Part shown: in pieces, positions 34,374 through 43,469 of the stretch | Position numbering within the stretch: position 1 is the first letter of the stretch | Layout: the number at the start of each line of letters is the position of its first letter | Assembly (NCBI GenBank): GCA_035538795.1 | Contig: DATLJS010000020.1 | Location: 186,001 to 250,000 of the forward strand | Source of the DNA: JAJZGK01 sp035538795 | GTDB lineage: Bacteria; Pseudomonadota; Alphaproteobacteria; Rhodospirillales; Magnetospirillaceae | Direction of reading: 5' to 3' | Length of the DNA stretch: 64,000 nucleotides | Made by a program: the position numbers and the translations under genes | Notes under the pieces: generated by a model | The model's database searches: none | Seen by the model: only the letters and a program-made list of their open reading frames with translations | Told to the model about the DNA's origin: nothing

Positions 34374-35294
34374 ATGACCGAAACCGTCGCCATCCTGGTC
34401 TCGATGATCCTGGCCGCCGCGCCCTTGCTGTTCGCGGCGCTGGGCGAGCTGATCACCGAAAAATCCGGCGTTCTCAACCTGGGGGTCGAAGGCATGATGC
34501 TGGCCGGAGCCGTCACCGGCTTCGCCGTTACCGCCAGCGGCCACGATCCCTGGCTGGGCGTCATCGCCGCCGCCGCCGCCGGAGCCGCCGTCGCGGCCAT
34601 TTTCGGCGTTCTGACCCTGCTGTTGCTGGCCAATCAGGTCGCTACCGGACTGGCCCTGACCATGTTCGGCATCGGCCTGTCGGCCCTGGTCGGCAAGCCC
34701 TTCGTCGGCATACCCCTGGAAAAGCTGCCGGCTCTGCCCATTCCCCTGCTCGGCCGAATTCCCTTTTTCGGCCCGCTGCTGTTCCAGCACGACGGCATGA
34801 TCTATCTGGCCGTGCTGCTGACGCTGGGGGTGCATCTGTTCCTGACCCGCACGCGGGCCGGGCTGATCGTGCGCGCCGTCGGGGAAAACCACGACGCCGC
34901 CCATGCCCTGGGCTATCCGGTGCGGCTGATCCGCTTCGGCTGCGTGCTGTTCGGCGGCGCCCTGGCGGGATTGGGCGGGGCCTATCTGTCGCTGGCCTAT
35001 ACGCCCATGTGGGCGCAGAACATGACCGCCGGGCGCGGCTGGATCGCCCTGGCCCTGGTGGTGTTCGCCACCTGGAAGCCCTGGCGGGTTCTGGCCGGAG
35101 CCCTGCTGTTCGGCGGCTTCACCATGGCCCAGCTGCACGCGCAAGGCCTGGGGCTGGCGGTGCCGCCCGAGTTCCTCGCCATGCTGCCCTATCTGGCGAC
35201 CATGCTGGTCTTGGTGGCGATCTCGCGGGATGCCACGCGCATCCGCCTGAACGCCCCCGCCTGCATCGGCAAGCTGTTCCATCCCGACGATTGA
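34374..35294 (+). CDS. ABC transporter permease 2, nucleoside/BmpA type
   Basis: 306 residues, eight to nine helices. Signature EKSGVLNLGVEGMMLAGAVTGF near residue 25 and RAGLIVRAVGENHDAAHALG in the cytoplasmic EAA-like loop. Starts four bases after permease 1. Second half of the transmembrane channel; normal length. Confidence 0.9.
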   Translation: MTETVAILVSMILAAAPLLFAALGELITEKSGVLNLGVEGMMLAGAVTGFAVTASGHDPWLGVIAAAAAGAAVAAIFGVLTLLLLANQVATGLALTMFGIGLSALVGKPFVGIPLEKLPALPIPLLGRIPFFGPLLFQHDGMIYLAVLLTLGVHLFLTRTRAGLIVRAVGENHDAAHALGYPVRLIRFGCVLFGGALAGLGGAYLSLAYTPMWAQNMTAGRGWIALALVVFATWKPWRVLAGALLFGGFTMAQLHAQGLGLAVPPEFLAMLPYLATMLVLVAISRDATRIRLNAPACIGKLFHPDD

Positions 35295-35338
35295 GTCCTA
35301 TAGTTTCACACCACACCCGATGATCAGGGGAGAGCGCG

Positions 35339-36406
35339 ATGAATTTTGCGAAATGGGCCCTGGCCCTGGCAATGCTGGCCGGAACCGCAGGAGCCGCCCA
35401 GGCCGATCCGCTGAAGGCCGCCTGGGTCTATGTCGGCCCGGTCAGCGACCACGGCTACAGCTTCCAGCATGATCAGGGCCGCAAGGCCGCCGAGGCCGCT
35501 TTCGGCGACAAGCTTCAGACCACCTTCGTCGAAAGCGTGCCCGAAGGCGCCGACGCCGAGCGGGTCATCAACCAGTTGGTCAAGGACGGCAACAAGCTGA
35601 TCTTCTCCACCTCGTTCGGCTTCATGAACGCGACCCTGAAGGTGGCGCAGAAAAACCCGGACGTGAAGTTCGAGCATGCCACCGGCTACAAGCGCGCCGA
35701 CAATATGTCCACCTATTCCGCTCGTTTCTATGAAGCCCGCACGGTGCTGGGCACCATCGCCGGCAAGATGACCAAGAGCGGCGTGGTCGGCTATGTCGCC
35801 TCGATCCCCATCCCGGAAGTGGTCAGCGGCATCAACGCCTTCACCATCGCTTTGCGCAAGGTCCGCCCCGACGCCGTCGTCAAGGTGATCTATGTGAACT
35901 CCTGGTACGATCCGGGCAAAGAAGCCGCCGCCGCCAAAACCCTGATCGACCAGGGCGCCGACGTCATCGCCCAGCACACCGACAGCCCCGCCCCGGTGCA
36001 GACCGCCGAGGAGCGCGGCGTCTGGTCGTTCGGCCAAAGTTCGGACATGAGCCGCTTCGGTCCCAAGCACCACCTGACCGGCGTCATCGAAAACTGGAAC
36101 GAATATACCGTCCAGGAAGTGAAGGCCGTGATGGACGGCACCTGGAAAAGCCACGACACCTGGGGCGGTCTGGCCAGCGGCATGGTCCAACTGGCGCCGT
36201 TCAATCCGGCCATGCCGAAAGACGTCGCCGACGCCGCCAACAAGGTGCGCGAGGACATCATCGCCGGCAGGCTGAACTCCTTCGCCGGCCCCATCAAGGA
36301 TCAGGACGGCAAGGAAGTCGCCGCCGCCGGCAAGACCCTGTCGGACGCCGACATCCTGGGCATGAAGTATTATGTCGAGGGCGTCCAGGGGAGCCTGCCC
36401 AAATAA
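35339..36406 (+). CDS. BMP-family ABC substrate-binding protein
   Basis: 355 residues. Signal peptide MNFAKWALALAMLAGTAGAAQA with cleavage expected before D23; no lipobox Cys, so it is a soluble periplasmic protein. Body: AAWVYVGPVSDHGYSFQHDQ, then GFMNATLKVA and IGHTDSPA-like AQHTDSPAPVQTAEE, all typical of the BMP/Med family that binds nucleosides or purines. RBS AGGGGAGAG. Last gene of the four-gene transporter operon, closed by a very strong terminator. The exact ligand is not known. Confidence 0.9.
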   Translation: MNFAKWALALAMLAGTAGAAQADPLKAAWVYVGPVSDHGYSFQHDQGRKAAEAAFGDKLQTTFVESVPEGADAERVINQLVKDGNKLIFSTSFGFMNATLKVAQKNPDVKFEHATGYKRADNMSTYSARFYEARTVLGTIAGKMTKSGVVGYVASIPIPEVVSGINAFTIALRKVRPDAVVKVIYVNSWYDPGKEAAAAKTLIDQGADVIAQHTDSPAPVQTAEERGVWSFGQSSDMSRFGPKHHLTGVIENWNEYTVQEVKAVMDGTWKSHDTWGGLASGMVQLAPFNPAMPKDVADAANKVREDIIAGRLNSFAGPIKDQDGKEVAAAGKTLSDADILGMKYYVEGVQGSLPK

Positions 36407-36432
36407 CCTGCCCGAGGAAACGGCGCATGGCG

Positions 36433-36467
36433 AAAAAAACGGGGGGCGCCGTGCCCCCCGTTTTTTT
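36433..36467 (+). terminator. terminator of the BMP transporter operon
   Basis: 15-bp perfect stem: seven A, CGGGGGGC, five-base loop, GCCCCCCG, seven T. Symmetric, so it may work on both strands and also stop the convergent gene at 36492. Confidence 0.92.
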
Positions 36468-36491
36468 ATGCCTGATCTCCGGCTCCCGGCC

Positions 36492-36875
36492 TCAGGCCGC
36501 CGCCTGCAATGATCTGACCTTGTGGAACAGCCCGTCGCTACGGCCCAGAAGATTGCGGAAGGCTTCCGGCAGCGGCGGCAGCGCGGCGTCACCCAGAGAC
36601 GCCAGGGCGTCGGGCACGTCGTCGGGGGTCAGGCCTTGCGGAATGTCGTCTTCGGCCAGCAGCGCCGCCTGATAGAGCCCCCAGGCGGCCATGCTGGTGA
36701 TTTGCAGGGTCAAAGCCGACCGGGCCTTGAGCATGGTCATGCGGTCGGAAACCTCCAGCCCTTGAAAATCGGCCTCCTGGCGTTCCCGCATGTAACCCTG
36801 CAAATCCTGCATCAGGGACATGATTTCGGCGTTCAGGCCGGCAATCACTTCAGGCGGAAACACGCATTTGCTCAT
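36492..36875 (-). CDS. small helical protein, possibly DUF1465-like
   Basis: 127 residues, no signal peptide, almost all predicted alpha-helix. The central stretch LKARSALTLQITSMAAWGLYQ resembles the conserved core of the alphaproteobacterial DUF1465 family, of unknown function, though the match is by eye and partial. It starts 11 bases after the stop of the 1296-residue hybrid kinase and is probably cotranscribed with it. No catalytic motif can be named. Confidence 0.55.
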   Translation of the reverse strand: MSKCVFPPEVIAGLNAEIMSLMQDLQGYMRERQEADFQGLEVSDRMTMLKARSALTLQITSMAAWGLYQAALLAEDDIPQGLTPDDVPDALASLGDAALPPLPEAFRNLLGRSDGLFHKVRSLQAAA

Positions 36876-36886
36876 AATGACAACTT

Positions 36887-39800
36887 TCAGGCCAGAAGCC
36901 GTTTGATGTGACCGCCCAGCTCCCGCAGGCGGATGGGTTTGCGCAGGATCACGTCGGCTCCCGCCGCCAGGTCTTCCAACTCGCCGCTACGGGTGTTGGG
37001 ACGCCCGGTGACGACGATGATCGGCAGATAGGGATAATCCTCCAACAGGCCGTCGATCAACATCCGACCGTCGCCTTCGGGCATGTTCAGATCGGTCACC
37101 ACCAGATCGGCCGGATCGTCGGTAAAGGCCTTCAAGGCTTCGTCGCCGCCGAAATACTGGCTGACCCGATAGCCGGCGCGGCTAAGATAGTCGGCCATCT
37201 CCTCGGCGGCCAGTTCCTCGTCCTCCACCAGCATGACGTGGAACGAACGGTCTTCCGCCGGCGGCATGTCCACATCGGCAAGGCTCGACTCGACAGGCGC
37301 AGGGGCGCAGGGCGATTGCGCTGTCTCCGGCATGGGCAGATCGACCACGAAGCGGGCGCCGCCGTCTTCACCGCGCTCGGCCCGCATGGCGCCGCCCAGG
37401 CCGCTGACGATGCCCAGGCTGATCGACAGCCCAAGGCCGGTTCCCTTGCCCGGCCCCTTGGTCGAGAAAAACGGCTCGAAGATGCGCTGCAGGTCGGCCT
37501 CGGGGATGCCCTTGCCCTGATCCTCCACCAGGAATCCCGCCTGTTTGGCCTCGGCGTCGGACCAGGCCCGAACGGTGATCCTGCCGCCCGCCGTTCCATG
37601 CCGGTCGACGATGGCGTCGCGGGCATTGGTCAGCAGGTTCAGCACCACCTGTTCCAACTGGCGGGCATGGCCCAGCAAAACGCAAGGACTGTCGGGCACC
37701 TGGGACTCGATGGCGATCTTTTTCTGACGGAAGCTTTCCGTCACCAGCGCCACCGCGGCATGGAGCGAGGAGAAGAGGTCGAACGGTTCACGCTTCTCGC
37801 TTTCCCGGCGCGAGAACGCCTGCATGTAATCGATGACGTCGAACAGACGGTCCGCCTGCTCGTTGATGACCTTCAGCTTGCCCCGGGCCTCGTCCATGGT
37901 CACGCCGTCGCCGCCGGCGTCGATGCGGGCCAGCGTCGCTTCCGAGGTCAGGCGGATGACGTTCAGGGGCTGCGTGATCTCGTGGGCCAAGCCGGCAGAC
38001 ATCTCACCCAGCAGCATCAGCTTCGAGGAATGCGCCATGCGTTCCTCAAGCTCCTTGCGCCGGGTGACGTCCTCGATGGTGGCGATCAGCCCCGAACGCC
38101 CTCCCGGCATGTCGGAAACCGTGGCGGCATGAGCCTGCAGCCAGACGGTACGGCCGTCAGGCAACTGCACCTTGCCCTCCCAAGACCGAGCGCCGGGCGT
38201 GGACAAAGAGGCCAGCAGCGGCCCCATGCCCAACTCCTCCAGCGGCCGGCCGATCAATGTCTCGCTCAGATCGCCGCCGAGAATGCCCATGAAGGCCCGG
38301 TTGGCCTCTACCAGATCGCCGTCGCCATCCACCAGCAGCATGCCGAACGGCGCCCCCTGGAAAATGGAGCGGAAGCGGCTTTCCGATTCCCGCAACGCCG
38401 TCTGCGCCTGCTTCAACGGGCTGATGTCGGTCACCACGCTCATCTGGCCGACAAGGTTGCCGTTGGTATCGTGGAAAGGAGCCGGCGACACCAGCACATG
38501 CACCAGCCGCCCGCCGCCGCCATCCAGAGCCGCCTCGAACGGACCGTCCTGGCCGAACTGACGGCGGTCGCGGCCCTTCAGAATCTGATCGCGGCTTTCC
38601 GGAGTGAAAGCTTCGTCCAGCCGCCGCCCGATCAGCTCGTTCTGGCTGCGCCCGGCCAATTGGGTGAAGCGGTCGTTGACATAGGCGATGACCATTTCCG
38701 GATCGGTGACGATCAGCCCCTCGGACATGGTTTCAACCAGGATGCGGTAACGCTCCTCGCTGCGCAGCAAGGCTTCCTCGGCCTGGCATTCGGCGGTGAT
38801 GTCGCGGTAGATCGCCACCACCTCGCCCGTGCTCAAGGGGAACAGGAAGCTGTCGCGCCACCCCGGAGAACGGGGATCATCATAAAAATAGGTTCCCAGA
38901 CGCTCGGGACGGTGCTCGCGCCAGACTCGGCTCAAGGCCTCCATGCGGCCCAGACGGCGCAGCGCCGGGAACACCTCGTCCACCGATTTCCCAATCACGG
39001 CGTCGCGATCGACTTTCTCCAGCACCTGGGCGGCATGGTTCAAATCCTGGATACGGAACACCTCGCCCGAAGGGTCGGCCCGCAACACCAGGGCCGAATC
39101 CTGCATGTTGTCGAAAAGATCGCGGAAACGCCGTTCGCTGATCTGCAAATCCCGTTGCGAACGTTTGCGTTCGGTAATGTCGGCGAAGACGATGACGCAG
39201 GCGCTTTCCGCCGTGCGCCAACCGCGGATATTCAGCCAGCGGCCGTCCTCGCGGCGTTCCTCCACCTCGAAATTGCGCGTGCGATGGGTATTGCAGCGTT
39301 CCGCCACCCATTCGTCCTCCCGCCCCAGAGAGGACGAGAACATCTGGCTTTCCGCCAGACCGCGGAAAAACTCCTCCATGCTCATGCCGATCTGCATGCG
39401 CTCCGCCGCCTGAGGCGGCGACAGGCGGCGGGCCAGACTGTTGGCCAACACCAGCCGCGAATTGCTGTCGTAGACCATGAAGCAATCCTGCATGGACTCG
39501 ATGGCGTCCGTCAGAATGGTTTGAGCGGCGCGGCGTTCCGACACTTCGCGTTCCAAAGCCTGAGTGCGCTCGGCCACCACCTGCTCCAGATTGCGATGGC
39601 TCTGCCACAGGGACTCGGCCATTTCGTTGAAACTGTCGGTCAGTTCGCCCAGTTCCCCGGAATGTTTCGGCGCCCGCGCCGTCAGATCGCCGTCCCGGAA
39701 CCGACGCAATAGCGTCAGAAGAGCGCCCAGCGGGTCAATCAGCAAGCGGCGGCTGAACAAAAAACCCGCCACCAGGGACAACAGCAGCATCACCGCCGCC

Positions 39801-40777
39801 ACCATACCGATCGCCCGGTTCAAAGCCCAGATGGGCGCCATTACCACCTTGTGTGGCACCAGGGCGACAATATGCCAGAGCCCCCCTTTCTCCGGTCCCC
39901 AGGGAATGGAAAGAGACGACACGGTATAACCCGACAGATTTTCCAGAACCTGATCGTCGCGCGCGGCGACGCCGGTCCAACCGCTGCCGAAGACATCGGC
40001 GAGCTCTTTCGGGCGGCGCAATCCTTCGGGCAGCCAGCCGCTGAGCACCCGGCCGCTGGCGTCGGTCAGCAAGACAGAAATCTGGCCGGTTTCCTTGTCG
40101 GCATCCAGCAAGGTGTCCAGCACGATGGGCGACAGCGCCAACAGCAAGGTCGCCATGCGGCTGCCGCTGGAATCGACGACGGGAACAACCAGCACCAGAT
40201 TGGGACCGGAACGGCCGGCCGCGTCCATGTCCATGTCGATGATCGTCGGGGTCAGCGCCTGACCGCCCCAGGAATCACGCGCCAACGACGGATGCGTCCG
40301 CAACGAGCTTTCAGCCACGCGCTCGATCAGCCCTTCATGGAAATGCAGACGCAGCTGCTCTTTGCCGTCACCATCCAAAAGCACGAAATCGTCGTAGATG
40401 CGCCGTGAAATCAAAAGACCGCTGGCTTCTTCCGCCACATGGTCCAAGGCGCCGCCGTGGCCGACGCCGCGCGTCGGAATGCCCGGATGGTTCTGAGCGG
40501 CTTCGACGAAATCGGTCACGCCGCCCAGGCGGCTCAGCACCTGGCCGTCCCAACGCATGCTGTCGAAGAAACGCTCCACATAGTCCCGGCCGTCGGAGGC
40601 GCTCTGCTTCAGGCCATCGACACGAGCCGACATCAGCGCCGCCGTGCTCATGCGGTCGACCACCAGCGCCAGAATAGCCATGGGCACGATGGTCGCCGCC
40701 ATGACGATGGCGACGACGCGCATGGCAAGGCGGTCATGCCCCCGGCGGATGTCCTTTCTGGCGGACGGACTGTTCAT
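36887..40777 (-). CDS. hybrid sensor histidine kinase (Cache-HAMP-PAS x4-HisKA-HATPase-REC)
   Basis: 1296 residues. TM1 (about 18-38), a periplasmic Cache-type sensor (about 45-310), TM2 (about 318-342), HAMP, then four PAS-like domains between about 425 and 910. The phosphoacceptor His is H932 (AGLAHEITQPLNV). HATPase motifs are NLLTNARDAI, DQGKGI and GTGLGLSIS. A C-terminal receiver carries D1229 (LVVTDLNMPEGDG) and KP in ILRKPIRL. The attached receiver implies a phosphorelay. A NarL-type regulator lies 99 bases upstream on the same strand and is the likely partner. The signal is unknown. Confidence 0.92.
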   Translation of the reverse strand: MNSPSARKDIRRGHDRLAMRVVAIVMAATIVPMAILALVVDRMSTAALMSARVDGLKQSASDGRDYVERFFDSMRWDGQVLSRLGGVTDFVEAAQNHPGIPTRGVGHGGALDHVAEEASGLLISRRIYDDFVLLDGDGKEQLRLHFHEGLIERVAESSLRTHPSLARDSWGGQALTPTIIDMDMDAAGRSGPNLVLVVPVVDSSGSRMATLLLALSPIVLDTLLDADKETGQISVLLTDASGRVLSGWLPEGLRRPKELADVFGSGWTGVAARDDQVLENLSGYTVSSLSIPWGPEKGGLWHIVALVPHKVVMAPIWALNRAIGMVAAVMLLLSLVAGFLFSRRLLIDPLGALLTLLRRFRDGDLTARAPKHSGELGELTDSFNEMAESLWQSHRNLEQVVAERTQALEREVSERRAAQTILTDAIESMQDCFMVYDSNSRLVLANSLARRLSPPQAAERMQIGMSMEEFFRGLAESQMFSSSLGREDEWVAERCNTHRTRNFEVEERREDGRWLNIRGWRTAESACVIVFADITERKRSQRDLQISERRFRDLFDNMQDSALVLRADPSGEVFRIQDLNHAAQVLEKVDRDAVIGKSVDEVFPALRRLGRMEALSRVWREHRPERLGTYFYDDPRSPGWRDSFLFPLSTGEVVAIYRDITAECQAEEALLRSEERYRILVETMSEGLIVTDPEMVIAYVNDRFTQLAGRSQNELIGRRLDEAFTPESRDQILKGRDRRQFGQDGPFEAALDGGGGRLVHVLVSPAPFHDTNGNLVGQMSVVTDISPLKQAQTALRESESRFRSIFQGAPFGMLLVDGDGDLVEANRAFMGILGGDLSETLIGRPLEELGMGPLLASLSTPGARSWEGKVQLPDGRTVWLQAHAATVSDMPGGRSGLIATIEDVTRRKELEERMAHSSKLMLLGEMSAGLAHEITQPLNVIRLTSEATLARIDAGGDGVTMDEARGKLKVINEQADRLFDVIDYMQAFSRRESEKREPFDLFSSLHAAVALVTESFRQKKIAIESQVPDSPCVLLGHARQLEQVVLNLLTNARDAIVDRHGTAGGRITVRAWSDAEAKQAGFLVEDQGKGIPEADLQRIFEPFFSTKGPGKGTGLGLSISLGIVSGLGGAMRAERGEDGGARFVVDLPMPETAQSPCAPAPVESSLADVDMPPAEDRSFHVMLVEDEELAAEEMADYLSRAGYRVSQYFGGDEALKAFTDDPADLVVTDLNMPEGDGRMLIDGLLEDYPYLPIIVVTGRPNTRSGELEDLAAGADVILRKPIRLRELGGHIKRLLA

Positions 40778-40876
40778 ATGCGGCCATACCCTTGTTCAGC
40801 GACCTGCATTGTCGGATGTCGCCACAACCGACACAAGTCATCGAAAGGCCAAGCCTTATACTTTCGAGAGGCCTTG

Positions 40877-41515
40877 CTAGGACTTCAACCCGTGCTCGAT
40901 GGCCATCACCACCAGCTGGGTGCGGTTGGTCACGCTCATTTTGCGGAAAACGCTGCGAAGATGCGCCTTGACGGTAATCTCCGTCAGGCCCAGCCGATTG
41001 GCGATTTCCTTGTTGGGCGCGCCGCCGACCAGATGGTTGACGATGTCCAGCTCACGCGGGGACAAAACGCGGAAGGGATTGTCGGACGGCAGGCCCGAGG
41101 CGGGATTTTCCGCCGCCTGCATCAGGATCGACGACGGGAAATGCACCTCGCCGCTCAGAACCAGTTGCAAGGCGTGCGTAATGGCGGCGCCGGTCAGGGA
41201 CTTGGGCAGATAACCCGCCAGCCCCAGTTCGTAGGCCCGCACCACGTCGCCCCGCTCCACCGAACCGGACAACACCACCAGTTTCATCGACGGCGCATGG
41301 CGCTTCAGAGCGCCGATATCCTCGATCGAGCCGAGACCGGGCATCTTCAAATCGACGATGGCCAGATCCGGCTTCTGCTTGGCGACGACTTCGCGGACCG
41401 TGGCGAAATCGCCTGCCTCGACGATGCGCATATCGGCGGCCAGAGGCGTCAGAAAAGGCTTCAGGCCATCGCGCACCATAGCGTGATCGTCGGCCAGCAG
41501 AACCAGAATGGACAT
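40877..41515 (-). CDS. NarL/FixJ-family response regulator
   Basis: 212 residues: receiver with D9-D10 pocket and phosphoacceptor D55 (LAIVDLKMPG), KS in GYLPKSLTG, then a LuxR-type helix-turn-helix (LSPRELDIVNHLVGGAPNKEIANRL, about 150-205). Transcribed in the same direction as, and just before, the hybrid kinase; an inverted repeat AAGGCC/GGCCTT (40845-40875) lies between them. Targets unknown. Confidence 0.9.
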   Translation of the reverse strand: MSILVLLADDHAMVRDGLKPFLTPLAADMRIVEAGDFATVREVVAKQKPDLAIVDLKMPGLGSIEDIGALKRHAPSMKLVVLSGSVERGDVVRAYELGLAGYLPKSLTGAAITHALQLVLSGEVHFPSSILMQAAENPASGLPSDNPFRVLSPRELDIVNHLVGGAPNKEIANRLGLTEITVKAHLRSVFRKMSVTNRTQLVVMAIEHGLKS

Positions 41516-41632
41516 GAATTTCCCCTGTCGCCCGTAAGGATATCAACGCTTCATGGCGTTTTAAACCTTAAGAATAAAAGAGGCGTCAAGTCAATGCCCG
41601 CCCAAGCTGCAACGGGTTTTCATTCCATCCGT

Positions 41633-41664
41633 CAAAAGCAAAACGCCCGCCAAAAGGCGGGCGT
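41633..41664 (-). terminator. terminator of divK-like gene
   Basis: 9-bp stem ACGCCCGCC / GGCGGGCGT (41643-41651 with 41656-41664), AAAA loop; on the minus strand it is followed by TTTGCTTTTGA. Confidence 0.75.
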
Positions 41665-41690
41665 GGCGGGTGCCGGCCGAAACGCTAGAA

Positions 41691-42056
41691 TCAGGCCAGG
41701 AACTTCGACACAGTTTGCAGGAAACTGGCCACGGAAATAGGCTTGGCGATATAGCCCTCGCAACCGCCTTCCCTGATTTTTTCCTCGTCCCCCTTCATGG
41801 CGAAGGCGGTCACGGCGATCACGGGAATCGTCTTCAATTCATCGTCCGCCTTCAGCAGACGGGTGATCTCCAGCCCCGAAATCTCGGGCAGCTGGATGTC
41901 CATCAGAATCAGGTCCGGACGGTATTCACGGGCCATCTTCAGCGCCTCGCGGCCATCCTTCGTCTGAAGGGTCTGATAACCGTGCGCCTGCAACAAATCA
42001 TTGAACAGCTTCATGTTCAGATCGTTGTCTTCGACGATAAGGATGGTCTTGGCCAT
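41691..42056 (-). CDS. divK: single-domain response regulator, DivK-like
   Basis: 121-residue stand-alone receiver. E9-D10 pocket, phosphoacceptor D53 (DLILMDIQLPEISGLE), KP in GYIAKPISVASF. Sequence and length match DivK, the cell-cycle/polarity regulator that modulates the DivJ-PleC and CckA relay. The ATG has AAAGGGAT upstream. pleD, the usual neighbour, is absent, so assignment to DivK rather than another CheY-like protein is probable but not certain. Works in the same polarity network as PopZ at 3 kb. Confidence 0.8.
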   Translation of the reverse strand: MAKTILIVEDNDLNMKLFNDLLQAHGYQTLQTKDGREALKMAREYRPDLILMDIQLPEISGLEITRLLKADDELKTIPVIAVTAFAMKGDEEKIREGGCEGYIAKPISVASFLQTVSKFLA

Positions 42057-42129
42057 GAATATCCCTTTGAGGACTTAGGTTTTTATGCGTTGCCTACGGG
42101 GGTCATCATTGACGATAACGCCCAGCAAG

Positions 42130-42510
42130 TCAAACGCCCGACGGGCTCTTGCGAAGACCGGAAAGGGCCAGCAGCAGCCAGCCCAGAATGAAGGACGAAC
42201 CGCCGAAAGGCGCCACCGGAGCCGCCGCCGCCGGGGTCAGGGCCAGAAGCGTCAGGGCGCCGCAGAACAGCAGCACGCCCAGGATGAAAAAACTGCCGGC
42301 GGCCTTCGTCATCCGGCACAAAGGCCGCGCCCCCTGCGATAGCGCCAGCAGGGCCAAGGCGTGCAGCAAGGCGAAATGCGAAGCCTTTTCCGCCAGTTCC
42401 TGTTCATGCCCACTCAGGCCGTGAGCGGCATAGGCGCCCAAGGCGACGGCCGCCGCCCCAAACAACCCCGCCGCCACCCGCCAGGATCGGCGCCAGATTT
42501 GGTCGGTCAT
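42130..42510 (-). CDS. DUF423 family membrane protein
   Basis: 126 residues with four hydrophobic helices. Family signature: GAAAVALGAYAAHGL in helix 1, HFALLHALALLAL in helix 2 and FILGVLLFCGALTLLAL in helix 3. Widely conserved small inner-membrane protein of unknown function (YgdD-like). Monocistronic between the crp-like gene's terminator and divK. Confidence 0.88.
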   Translation of the reverse strand: MTDQIWRRSWRVAAGLFGAAAVALGAYAAHGLSGHEQELAEKASHFALLHALALLALSQGARPLCRMTKAAGSFFILGVLLFCGALTLLALTPAAAAPVAPFGGSSFILGWLLLALSGLRKSPSGV

Positions 42511-42525
42511 GAAATCGTCCTTTCG

Positions 42526-42557
42526 ACAAAAAAAAGAGGCCGGGACAAGCCCGGCCT
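42526..42557 (-). terminator. terminator of the crp/fnr-like gene
   Basis: 8-bp stem AGGCCGGG / CCCGGCCT (42537-42544 with 42550-42557), five-base loop; on the minus strand followed by CTTTTTTTTTG. It lies between the stop at 42683 and the DUF423 start at 42510. Confidence 0.88.
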
Positions 42558-42682
42558 AGTTTCTCTTGAGGGAAAAAGATACGAACGACTGCGCTCGGCA
42601 TTCGTCTGTATCGGCACCCATCATATCCATCGGGCCGGCCTGGGCTGTGACGAGCGTCACAGATCGAAAAAAAGATGACCGA

Positions 42683-43384
42683 TCAACTGCCTCGGACATC
42701 CTCGACCATCACCGCCAGTTTCGCCATGTCGCGGATGACCAGCGCGTCCTTCTTGCGCTCGACAATTCCCGAGCGCGCCAAATCGTTCAGCACGCGGGCC
42801 ACAGTCTCGCGGGTGGTGCTGACGCGGCTGGCGATGTCGGAATGCACGGGAATCGGCTTGATGGCCGCCGTCTTGCCGTCGGACGTGAAAGCCCAAGCCT
42901 GGCGCAGCAGTTCGGCATGCACCCGGTTGTTGGCTCCCAGAACGCTCAAATCCATGATGCGGTCGTTGGCCTGACGGATCATCCGGGCCAGACGCCGCAT
43001 GATCTCCATGCCGACCAGCGGCTTGGTCGACAGCAGGCGCAGAAACACTTCGGGCGACATCGAGGCGGCCACCGCCTCTCCTCCCTGGGCCATGACGAAG
43101 GCCGAACGCGGCCCGCCGTCGAGAGCTGCCAGTTCGCCGAAGTAGGTTCCGGCCGGGATATCGTCCAACGCCACCTCACGGCCCGACAGCGAGTAGTTGA
43201 CCACCCGAACCGTCCCCTCGACGACGAAGAAGATGTCTTTGCTCTCGCTTTGCCCGTCGATGATGTGCTCACCTGTGGCATAGCGCTTGAAGCGGCACTG
43301 ACGGGCGAGATCGTCCCTTTCAGCCTTTGACAGGCTGGAAAAAAGGGCGATTCCGTCGAAGTTCGATGTTGTCTCTTGGCTCAT
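42683..43384 (-). CDS. CRP/FNR-family transcriptional regulator
   Basis: 233 residues: N-terminal cyclic-nucleotide-binding fold (YATGEHIIDGQSESKDIFFVVEG, then GTYFGELAALDGG), long dimer helix, and winged helix-turn-helix (HSDIASRVSTTRETVARVLNDL). It lacks the four-Cys cluster of true FNR, so it is closer to CRP. PRSAFVMA matches the cAMP-site strand, although the usual PRTA arginine context is altered to PRSA. Divergent from the FecR-domain gene; a direct repeat sits just upstream of its start. Confidence 0.88.
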   Translation of the reverse strand: MSQETTSNFDGIALFSSLSKAERDDLARQCRFKRYATGEHIIDGQSESKDIFFVVEGTVRVVNYSLSGREVALDDIPAGTYFGELAALDGGPRSAFVMAQGGEAVAASMSPEVFLRLLSTKPLVGMEIMRRLARMIRQANDRIMDLSVLGANNRVHAELLRQAWAFTSDGKTAAIKPIPVHSDIASRVSTTRETVARVLNDLARSGIVERKKDALVIRDMAKLAVMVEDVRGS

Positions 43385-43388
43385 GGCG

Positions 43389-43412
43389 GCGATCTATAAA
43401 ATGCGATCTATA
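43389..43412. repeat. direct repeat in crp/fnr-like promoter
   Basis: Two copies of GCGATCTATA (43389-43398 and 43403-43412), 14 bases apart, immediately upstream of the crp/fnr-like start codon. They could be regulator sites or overlapping -10-like elements. Confidence 0.45.
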
Positions 43413-43469
43413 TCCTAGCGGCAAAAGCCGGGCTTGACGAGAGCAGCTTGGCGCAGTTTGGTTAACGAC

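Noticed and set aside
36908..39712. 934-codon open frame antisense to the hybrid kinase
   Set aside because: Third-position GC bias of the kinase keeps the opposite frame open; no motif supports it.
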